Assembly: GCA_903893955.1 (NCBI GenBank)
Contig: CAITOG010000254.1
Span: 1-5,334 of the forward strand
Origin: an uncultured Actinomycetes bacterium
GTDB taxonomy: Bacteria; Actinomycetota; Acidimicrobiia; Acidimicrobiales; RAAP-2
DNA length: 5,334 nucleotides
Reading direction: 5' to 3'
A program made the position numbers and the translations under genes. Shown piece after piece: positions 1 through 5,334 of this stretch; the stretch's first letter is position 1; each line of letters opens with the position of its first letter. The notes below the pieces were generated by a model. It searched no databases, was not told the origin of the DNA, and saw only the letters and a list, made by a program, of their open reading frames with translations.

Positions 1-46
1 AACACCCTATCCTACACTCTTTCCCTACACGACGCTCTTCCGATCT
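1..46 (+). other. Untrimmed Illumina TruSeq P5-side adapter with i5 index (artefact)
   Basis: Bases 14-46 match, without a mismatch by eye, the 33-base TruSeq read-1 adapter arm (begins ACACTCTTTCC, ends CTTCCGATCT). Bases 6-13, CCTATCCT, equal the TruSeq HT i5 index that I recall as D503. Bases 2-5 (ACAC) fit the end of the P5 flow-cell oligo; base 1 is A where T is expected. Order and orientation (P5 end, index, read-1 arm, then insert) are exactly those of a sequencing library molecule. The genomic sequence therefore starts at base 47, and this is almost certainly the end of an assembled contig whose reads were not adapter-trimmed. It has no biological function. The adapter match is read directly from the sequence; the index name rests on memory of the kit. 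Confidence 0.98.
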
Positions 47-944
47 CGAGGACCAGCGAGGCCACAGCCAGGGCGTAGACGATCGGCTGCCAGGTCGACG
101 ACTGGGTGCCGAAGACGCTGAAGAGCACACGCAGCATGCCAGCGAAGGCTCCGGCCTTGGCCACCGCTGCCATGTAGCCGGTGACAGGCGTCGGAGAGCC
201 TTGGTAGACGTCGGGTGTCCAGAGGTGGAAGGGCACGGCCGCCACCTTGAAGGCGAAGCCGACGAGCAGCAGGCCGATGCCGGCGTAGAGCAGCCCTGAG
301 TGGACGAGCTGGTTGAGCGAGAGGAAGTCGGCGATCTGGGAGTAGTTGGTCGAGCCGGTGGCGCCATAGACAAGGGCGATGCCGTAGACGAAGACCGCTG
401 AGGAGAAGCCACCGAGGATGAAGTACTTGAGGGCAGCCTCGCCCGATTCGCCTCTCAGCGGGTTGAAGGCAGCCAGCACGTAGAGCGCGATCGACAGGAT
501 CTCGAGGCCGAGGAAGAGCACGATCAGGTCGTTCGCCTGGCCCATCATGATGGCACCAGCGGCCGAGGCCAGGACCAAGACGTGGTACTCGGTAGTCGAG
601 ATCCCCTCGCGCTCAAGGTAGGCGTGCCCGATCAGGGTCGCCAAGATGAGCGTGCACGAGATAATGATGCTGACGAAGGCGGCGAAGGCATCGAGCGAGA
701 TCGCGCTGTCGATGGTGACGCTGGCGCCATGGTTCGAGACGTGGAACCAGCCCACGATGCTGGCGATGAGCGAGGCGAGGCCGATGGCCACGGTGGTGGC
801 GGTGGCGGCGTTGCGCTTCATGCCACCACGGGTCATCGAGGCGACCAGGAGGACGAGGATCGCCCCGCCGAGCAGAATCAGCTCCGGCATGATCGCGAGG
901 TAGTCGATGTGCGGCAGCACGACCTTTGCGGTGGTGGCGATCAC
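47..944 (-). CDS. nuoN: NADH-quinone oxidoreductase subunit N, 3' end missing (contig end)
   Basis: Antiporter-like membrane subunit of complex I that forms a proton channel next to NuoK in the cytoplasmic membrane. About 299 genuine residues remain of a usual 480-530; the C-terminal third or more is lost at the contig end. Several hydrophobic helices are visible, at about 16-38, 48-66, 82-108, 118-160, 172-195, 216-235 and 253-275. Key residues seen: Glu148 in FLGLEILSIALYVL, Lys233 in AFKVAAVPFHLWTPDVYQG and Lys263 in AAVAKAGAFAG. From recall these match E. coli NuoN Glu133, Lys217 and Lys247; the third lysine (Lys395 in E. coli) lies in the missing part. I start it at the GTG at 944-942. 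This overlaps the nuoM stop as GTGA, has a GGGAG ribosome site 7 bases upstream and gives a normal N-terminus. The reading frame continues into the adapter and stops at 12-14, adding residues that are not real. The identity is very sure; the start is probable. Confidence 0.96.
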
Positions 945-2512
945 TTGGTCGCTCCCGGCATGTTGGCGCCTGGCATCGTCACCGGGCTCGTCGAGCACAG
1001 CAGGTGTGGCGGGCAGTTGGCCACCACCATCTCGTCGAGCACCCGGTTGACGGTGGGCTCGATGCGATCGAGGACCGGCTTCGGGAAGACACCGAGGAAG
1101 ATGATCAGTGCGATCAGCGGCGCGATGACGCCACGCTCAGCCCAGGACAGGTCACGGATCTTGGCGTTGGCGCCCTCGGCCTTGCCCTGGAAGACCCGTT
1201 GGTAGGCCCAGAGCAGGTACATCGCAGCCGCCACCACGCCCAGCGTGGCGATCGCGGCCCACCACTGGTGGACCACGAAGGTGCCGATGAGGACGAGGTA
1301 CTCCGAGACGAATCCATTGAGGCCCGGCAGGCCGATCGAGGCCAGCATCACGATGGTGAAGATGGCCGCCATGATCGGAGCGGGACCCTGGAGGCCCTTG
1401 AGGTCTGCGATCCGGAAGCTGCCGCGCTGCTTAACCAGCCACCCGATGAGGAGGAAGAAGCCAGCGGTGATGATGCCGTGGTTCAACATGAGCAGGACCG
1501 CACCGGTGAGCGCCTGGGTCGAGAAGGCGAAGGTGCCGAGCACGATGAACCCCACCTGTGCCACCGAGGAGTAGGCGACCAGCCGCTTGAGATCCCTCGC
1601 TGCGCAGGCCACGAAGGCGCCGTAGAGAATCCCGATGACCGCCAGGGTCAAGAGAACCGGAGCCGCAACCTTGGAAGCGTGCGGGAACAGCGTCAGGTCG
1701 AAGCGCAGGATGCCGTAGGTCCCGAGCTTGGCCAAGACCGCAGAGAGCACGATCGATGCCCCGGTCGGCGCCTCTGCGTACGCATCAGGGGACCACGTGT
1801 GGAACGGGAAGATCGGCGCCTTGATGGCGAAGGCGAAGGTGAAGGCGATGAACACCAGCATCCCCGCCACGCCTGAGAGGTGGGTCCCCTGCAGCGCCAG
1901 GAGTGAGAAAGTCAGGTGGTGGGTCTGCGAGGCGTGGACCGCCGCGATGTAGATGATGCCCACAAGCAGGAAGGCGGAGCCGAAGAAGGTGTAGACGAAG
2001 AACTTGGTCGCTGCCGCTGCCCTGTTCGCCCCGCCCCAGCCCGTGATGAGGAAGTACGACGGGATCAAGGTGAGCTCGAAGAACAAGAAGAACAGGACCA
2101 GGTCGAGCGAGACGAAGGCCCCGATGCAGCCGACCTCCAAGAGCAGCATCCATGCCACGAAGGACTTGGTCCGCCGCTCCTCGTTGGCCCCGAGCAGCAC
2201 GATCGGGATCAAGAGGGCCGTGAGCAGGATCATGAACAGGCTGATGCCGTCCACGCCGGTCAGCCAGGAGATGCCGAGCGTCGATGCCCAGGTGTGCTGG
2301 GTGACGAACTGATAGCCGCCGTCTGAGGCCTTAAAGGCGATGAGCAGGGCGACCGCCACGCCGAGCGTGACCAGGGATGCGGCGAGGCCGACCCAGCGGA
2401 TCGCCGCCTTCTGGGCGTCATGAAGGAGAGCGACCGCGATCGAGCCGATGAGCGGCACGAGCAGCAGGATTGCCACATAGGGGAAGGAGCTCTGGGTCAG
2501 GTAGTGGGTCAT
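941..2512 (-). CDS. nuoM: NADH-quinone oxidoreductase subunit M
   Basis: Central antiporter-like proton-pumping subunit of the complex I membrane arm. It has 523 residues, close to the family norm of about 500-520, and is hydrophobic throughout with about 14 expected helices. Key residues seen: Glu146 in LFFLFFELTLIPSYFLITGW, Lys231 in AFAIKAPIFPFHTWSPDAY, Lys262 in VLAKLGTYGILRF and Glu404 in GFVSEYLVLIG. From recall these match E. coli NuoM Glu144, Lys234, Lys265 and Glu407, so the half-channels and the central lysine axis look intact. His345 sits in LMLNHGIITAGFFLLIGW, another family signature. The ATG at 2512 lies 4 bases after the nuoL stop and no better start is seen. Residues after about 495 form a short polar, Pro- and Met-rich tail with Cys500 and Cys506. 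The last codon and stop overlap the nuoN start. NuoM is distinguished from NuoL by its length, the ELTLIPSYFLI motif and the lack of a lateral helix. Confidence 0.98.
   Translation of the reverse strand: MTHYLTQSSFPYVAILLLVPLIGSIAVALLHDAQKAAIRWVGLAASLVTLGVAVALLIAFKASDGGYQFVTQHTWASTLGISWLTGVDGISLFMILLTALLIPIVLLGANEERRTKSFVAWMLLLEVGCIGAFVSLDLVLFFLFFELTLIPSYFLITGWGGANRAAAATKFFVYTFFGSAFLLVGIIYIAAVHASQTHHLTFSLLALQGTHLSGVAGMLVFIAFTFAFAIKAPIFPFHTWSPDAYAEAPTGASIVLSAVLAKLGTYGILRFDLTLFPHASKVAAPVLLTLAVIGILYGAFVACAARDLKRLVAYSSVAQVGFIVLGTFAFSTQALTGAVLLMLNHGIITAGFFLLIGWLVKQRGSFRIADLKGLQGPAPIMAAIFTIVMLASIGLPGLNGFVSEYLVLIGTFVVHQWWAAIATLGVVAAAMYLLWAYQRVFQGKAEGANAKIRDLSWAERGVIAPLIALIIFLGVFPKPVLDRIEPTVNRVLDEMVVANCPPHLLCSTSPVTMPGANMPGATK
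952..956 (-). promoter_or_regulatory. Ribosome binding site that decides the nuoN start
   Basis: GGGAG on the minus strand lies 7 bases before the GTG at 944-942, inside the last codons of nuoM. It supports this GTG over the in-frame GTG at 998, which would put 18 polar residues (Asp, Arg, Gln, Gly) in front of the first membrane helix and overlap nuoM by 58 bases. Confidence 0.7.
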
Positions 2513-2516
2513 CGGA

Positions 2517-4403
2517 TCAGAACGCCCTCGTCAGCAGGAAGATCAGCAGGGCCACGATGCCTGCGGTCAAGATGAGCGCGTACTGGCGTACCTGGCCAGT
2601 CTGGATCCGCCGAAGACGGCTGGCGGACCTCGTGGCCAGGGCACCTGCACCGTTGACCGCACCATCGATCACCTTGGTGTCGATGACGTCGTAGCTGAAG
2701 GTGCTCAGCTTGGTGAGCGGCCGGCCGATGATGGTGTCGTAGAAGTTGTCCCAGTACCAGACGTTCTTCAGGAACGCCGGGGTGAGCTTCGGCTGGATGG
2801 CACGGGTGCGCCAGATAAACCAGGCGACGACGATGCCGATCACCGCCACCACCGCATCAATCGTGGCCAGGATGTACTGGAGGCTCGCACTCTCGTGCGG
2901 TTCGTAGAGGTCGCCGTTGAAGACCGGTGACAAGAAGCTCACGAGGTCGTGGTTGTGCATCCACGGCAGGTCGATCAGGCTGACCAGGATCGAGCCGATC
3001 GCCAGCAGGACCAACGGGAGTCTCATCGACCACGGTGACTCGTGCGGGGTGGGCAGCGCGGGCTCGCCGTTCGGCCCAGGCTCAGAGAACCGGGCCTTGC
3101 CGGTGAAGGTCAGGTAGAAGAGGCGGCTCATGTAGTACGCCGTGAGCAGTGCGGTGACGAGGCCCAGCACCCAGAGTGCCGGGTAGCGCCGGTAGACGTT
3201 GTCGAGCACGTCGCCCTTCGACCAGAAGGAGGCAAAGGGCGGCACGCCAGCGATCGAGAGCCACGCGATCAGGAAGGTGGCGTAGGTCCAGGGCATGAAC
3301 TTGCGCAGCGCCCCCATGCGATCGATCTCCTGTTCCCCGTCGAGGCCGTGGATCACCGAGCCAGCACCGAGGAAGAGGAGCGCCTTGTAGAAGGCGTGGC
3401 AGACCATGAGGAAGATGGCGGCGATGTAGGCACCCGAGCCGACAGCCAAGACCATGTAGCCGATCTGGGACACCGTCGAGAAGGCCAGTACTTTCTTGAT
3501 GTCGCTCTGCGAGGTCGCCACCGTGGCGGCGACGAAGGCGGTCGCCGCTCCGATCACCGCGATCGTGACCTGCGCCCCAGACGAGAGGTTCAGGATCGGG
3601 TTCATTCGGCACAGCAAGTAGACACCGGCGGTGACCATGGTGGCGGCGTGGATGAGCGCCGAGACGGGCGTCGGGCCCTCCATGGCATCTGGCAGCCAGT
3701 TGAAGAGCGGGATCTGCGCTGACTTACCGCTCGCACCGAGGAGCAGGGCCAACACGACCAGGAGCGCCGTGAGCGAGCTGAACGCCCCCTTGTCGGCGAA
3801 GATCGACAGGTAGTTGAGTGTCCCCGTGGTCTGGAAGATGAGGAACATCGCCAGCAGGATCCCGACGTCACCGACCCGGTTGTAAATGAACGCCTTCTTG
3901 CCTGCGGACGCCGCAGAGTCCTTCTCGAAGTAGAAGGACACCAGCCAGTAGGAGCACACGCCGACTCCCTCCCAGCCGACGAAGGTCAGCAGGAGGTTGT
4001 TGGCGAGCACCAAGAGAAGCATCGACGCAACGAAGAGGTTCAGGTAGACGAAGAACTTGGCGTAGTCCCGTTCACCGTGCATGTAGCCCATCGAGTACAG
4101 GTGGATCAGCGTCGAAATGAAGGTGACGAACAGGATCATGGTGACCGACAGCGGGTCGACCAGCAGCGCCACCTTCACCTGGAGCGTGCCCACCGGGATC
4201 CAGGTGAAGAGGTTCTGGGTGAACTCTCGGTTGGACTTCGAGATCAGGTCGAAGAACACCCCCACCGCGACGAGGAACGAAAGCCCCACAGCGATGGTGC
4301 CGATGGTCCCGGATGCCTTGTCGCCGAGACGGCGACCGAAGAGGGCCAGGATCAAGAATCCGGCGAGCGGGAGGGCAGGCAGCAGGTAGGCGACGTTGAG
4401 CAT
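2517..4403 (-). CDS. nuoL: NADH-quinone oxidoreductase subunit L
   Basis: Distal antiporter-like proton-pumping subunit of complex I, in the cytoplasmic membrane. It has 628 residues against about 613 in E. coli. Key residues seen: Glu145 in TFVGWEGVGVCSYWLVSFYF, Asp179 in IYNRVGDVGILLAMF, Lys227 in GASGKSAQIPLFNWLPDAM, His252 in SALIHAATMVTAGVYLL, Lys340 in VCHAFYKALLFLGAGSVIHG and Lys396 in FASFWSKGDVL. From recall these correspond to E. coli Glu144, Asp178, Lys229, His254, Lys342 and Lys399. The tail holds the NuoL-specific part: a helix at about 512-532, an amphipathic stretch at about 540-600 containing WDNFYDTIIGRPL and DTKVIDGAVNGAG (the lateral helix along the arm), and a last membrane anchor at about 608-625. 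That tail separates NuoL from NuoM and from Mrp-type antiporter subunits. The ATG at 4403 lies 5 bases after the nuoK stop. No truncation or frameshift is seen. Confidence 0.99.
   Translation of the reverse strand: MLNVAYLLPALPLAGFLILALFGRRLGDKASGTIGTIAVGLSFLVAVGVFFDLISKSNREFTQNLFTWIPVGTLQVKVALLVDPLSVTMILFVTFISTLIHLYSMGYMHGERDYAKFFVYLNLFVASMLLLVLANNLLLTFVGWEGVGVCSYWLVSFYFEKDSAASAGKKAFIYNRVGDVGILLAMFLIFQTTGTLNYLSIFADKGAFSSLTALLVVLALLLGASGKSAQIPLFNWLPDAMEGPTPVSALIHAATMVTAGVYLLCRMNPILNLSSGAQVTIAVIGAATAFVAATVATSQSDIKKVLAFSTVSQIGYMVLAVGSGAYIAAIFLMVCHAFYKALLFLGAGSVIHGLDGEQEIDRMGALRKFMPWTYATFLIAWLSIAGVPPFASFWSKGDVLDNVYRRYPALWVLGLVTALLTAYYMSRLFYLTFTGKARFSEPGPNGEPALPTPHESPWSMRLPLVLLAIGSILVSLIDLPWMHNHDLVSFLSPVFNGDLYEPHESASLQYILATIDAVVAVIGIVVAWFIWRTRAIQPKLTPAFLKNVWYWDNFYDTIIGRPLTKLSTFSYDVIDTKVIDGAVNGAGALATRSASRLRRIQTGQVRQYALILTAGIVALLIFLLTRAF
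2525..2529 (-). promoter_or_regulatory. Weak, distant ribosome site before nuoM
   Basis: GAGGG on the minus strand lies 12 bases before the nuoM ATG, inside the final nuoL codons. The spacing is longer than ideal and no closer purine-rich site is present. The nuoL stop is only 4 bases from the nuoM ATG, so I infer that nuoM translation depends largely on ribosomes finishing nuoL. Confidence 0.4.
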
Positions 4404-4408
4404 GGTCC

Positions 4409-4714
4409 TCAGTCCTTCATGCTCGACAGGTCATCGGCGATGGCGGTGGTGCGGCGACGGAAGATTGCGACCACGATGCCGAGGCCGACCACGACCTCAG
4501 CCGCCGCCACGACCAGGACGAAGAAGACTGCGGACTGACCGGCGATGTCGCCGAGCATCCTCGAGAAGGTCACGAAGGTCAGGTTGGCGGCATTGAGCAT
4601 GAGCTCGACGCACATGAACATGATCAGCACGTTGCGCCGGATGAGCAGGCCGAAGGCGCCGATGCCGAACAGGAGCGCAGCCAAGATGAGGAACCAACTC
4701 CCTGGGAGGCTCAT
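4409..4714 (-). CDS. nuoK: NADH-quinone oxidoreductase subunit K
   Basis: Small three-helix membrane subunit (101 residues; family norm about 100) that sits between NuoN and NuoJ and carries the proton path from the quinone side of complex I toward the antiporter subunits. Helices are at about 6-25, 29-50 and 61-85. The two conserved buried acids are present: Glu37 in MFMCVELMLNAANLTFV and Glu73 in VVAAAEVVVGLGIVVAIF. From recall these match E. coli NuoK Glu36 and Glu72. The loop RRNVL before helix 2 is also typical. The ATG at 4714 overlaps the nuoJ stop as ATGA and has a near-perfect ribosome site, so the start is well fixed. The short polar C-terminus (RRRTTAIADDLSSMKD) is ordinary. It could only be confused with MrpC/MnhC, but the neighbours exclude this. 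Confidence 0.99.
   Translation of the reverse strand: MSLPGSWFLILAALLFGIGAFGLLIRRNVLIMFMCVELMLNAANLTFVTFSRMLGDIAGQSAVFFVLVVAAAEVVVGLGIVVAIFRRRTTAIADDLSSMKD
4413..4417 (-). promoter_or_regulatory. Ribosome binding site for nuoL
   Basis: AAGGA on the minus strand lies 9 bases before the nuoL ATG and sits in the last codons of nuoK. A second purine run, GAGGA at 4406-4410, overlaps the nuoK stop but is only 2 bases from the ATG, which is too close to be the main site. Confidence 0.6.
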
Positions 4715-5331
4715 GCGCTCACCTCCTCATCGCTGCCCTCAGGCGCGCCGGGTCCCGGGAAGTCGACCTCACCGGTGGCGAGGCCTGAGCGCCGAGCCAG
4801 CACCACAGCGCCGACGACGGCGATGACGAGGAGCGCGGCAGTTGCCTCGAAGGCGAAGAGATAGGTGGTGAACACGGATCGACCGAGCTCGCCGACGTTC
4901 TGGTACGGACCGAGCGTCTTGCCGGTCACGTGGTGTGGCCCGGTCGCCCACTTGGCCTCGCTACCGAGGGCGATGATCGATGCGACGACGGCGAGGACGA
5001 GCACGAAGGCCAGCGGTCGCTGGCCGATGAGCGGCTCGTCCCTAGTGTCCTCGTTCTCGTCGACGCCGAGGAACATGATCACGAACAAGAAGAGGACCAC
5101 GATGGCGCCGGCGTAGACGATGACCTGGACCGCAGCGAGGAACTCGGCCTGCTGCTCGATGAAGAGCACGGCGATGCCGAAGAGGGTCAGCACGAGGGAG
5201 AGCGCCGAGTGCACGGGATTACGGAAACTGATGACCCCGAGCGCACCTCCGAGGATCATGAGTGCACCGGCGATGAAGACCGTGACGTCAGGCAGCGTCC
5301 TGGCGGTGGCGAGCAGGGTGATCGACGTCAT
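4711..5331 (-). CDS. nuoJ: NADH-quinone oxidoreductase subunit J
   Basis: Five-helix membrane subunit of complex I next to NuoA, NuoH and NuoK. Its third helix is thought to rotate and couple quinone reduction to proton pumping. It has 206 residues (E. coli 184; some actinobacterial forms are longer). Helices are at about 16-35, 41-58, 66-89, 107-123 and 155-178. The third holds the family signature VQVIVYAGAIVVLFLFVIM, with Tyr73 and the Gly75 of the flexible bulge. Gln69 stands where E. coli has Glu55; as I recall, this is common in actinobacteria. FRNPVHSALSLVL in helix 2 is also typical. The C-terminal 25 or so residues are polar and acidic (FPGPGAPEGSDEEVSA). The ATG at 5331 gives a sensible N-terminus, but the frame stays open through the 3 remaining bases (ATC), so a start further upstream cannot be excluded. 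nuoI would be expected next, outside the window. Confidence 0.97.
   Translation of the reverse strand: MTSITLLATARTLPDVTVFIAGALMILGGALGVISFRNPVHSALSLVLTLFGIAVLFIEQQAEFLAAVQVIVYAGAIVVLFLFVIMFLGVDENEDTRDEPLIGQRPLAFVLVLAVVASIIALGSEAKWATGPHHVTGKTLGPYQNVGELGRSVFTTYLFAFEATAALLVIAVVGAVVLARRSGLATGEVDFPGPGAPEGSDEEVSA
4719..4727 (-). promoter_or_regulatory. Near-perfect ribosome binding site for nuoK
   Basis: AGGAGGTGA on the minus strand pairs along its full 9 bases with the usual 3' end of bacterial 16S rRNA. The AGGAGG core ends 7 bases before the nuoK ATG. It lies within the last codons of nuoJ (the residues EEVSA), so those codons also carry the signal. It is the strongest ribosome site in the window and fixes the nuoK start. 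Confidence 0.85.
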
Positions 5332-5334
5332 GAT

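Noticed and set aside
582..1205. A 207-codon plus-strand open frame spanning the nuoM/nuoN junction
   Set aside because: It is an antisense shadow rich in Asp, Gly, Arg and Glu, crosses two real genes and has no recognisable domain.
926..1876. A 316-codon plus-strand open frame opposite nuoM
   Set aside because: It lies antisense to a clear nuoM and its product is rich in Arg, Asp, His, Glu and Gln with low complexity, as expected from the complement of GC-rich membrane-protein codons. No family resemblance is visible and nuoM explains the sequence fully.
3042..3722. A 226-codon plus-strand open frame opposite nuoL
   Set aside because: It has the same charged, low-complexity shadow composition, opposite an intact nuoL with all its key residues. 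I see no evidence for a real antisense gene.
2517..4403. Possibility that NuoL, NuoM and NuoN are subunits of an Mrp-type Na+/H+ antiporter or a hydrogenase
   Set aside because: The adjacent nuoJ and nuoK, the order J-K-L-M-N and the NuoL lateral helix fit complex I. No mrpE/F/G-like or hydrogenase gene is present in the window.
4404..4408. Promoters or terminators between genes
   Set aside because: The gaps between genes are 5 bases or less, or the genes overlap. No inverted repeat with a T-run and no promoter-like pair stands out at the junctions.
5200..5334. A second adapter or artefact at the right edge
   Set aside because: Bases up to 5334 read as normal nuoJ coding sequence plus three upstream bases. 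I saw no adapter string there or inside the genes.

Overview
The window is a five-gene piece of a bacterial nuo operon (proton-translocating NADH:quinone oxidoreductase, respiratory complex I). It carries the membrane-arm block nuoJ-nuoK-nuoL-nuoM-nuoN, entirely on the minus strand, so transcription runs from the right edge to the left. The DNA is GC-rich with strong G/C preference at third codon positions. The protein style (Ala/Val/Leu-rich NuoN and NuoJ, NuoJ with a long acidic C-terminal tail, a 628-residue NuoL) suggests a high-GC actinobacterial-type organism, possibly an acidimicrobial lineage. That assignment is an impression from recall, not a measured placement.

Layout from right to left: nuoJ (4711-5331) overlaps nuoK (4409-4714) by 4 bases (ATGA). 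nuoL (2517-4403) follows after 5 bases and nuoM (941-2512) after 4 bases. nuoN starts at a GTG at 944 that overlaps the nuoM stop by 4 bases (GTGA). There is no non-coding stretch of any length and no promoter, terminator, RNA gene, repeat array, mobile element or CRISPR. The promoter and the upstream genes (nuoI and others in the usual order) must lie beyond the right edge. nuoN is cut off after about 299 genuine residues.

The gene products form the proton-pumping arm. NuoJ and NuoK carry the link from the quinone end. NuoN, NuoM and NuoL are three antiporter-like subunits, each with the key transmembrane Glu/Lys pair (as far as NuoN is present). NuoL also has the C-terminal lateral helix that braces the arm. 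All charged residues I could align from memory to the E. coli subunits are in place, so this looks like a fully functional, conventional complex I.

The one truly unusual stretch is bases 1-46. It is not genomic: it matches the Illumina TruSeq P5-side adapter, including an 8-base i5 index. Left in place, it adds the false tail IGRASCRERV to NuoN. I found no sign of an undescribed biological system in this window.
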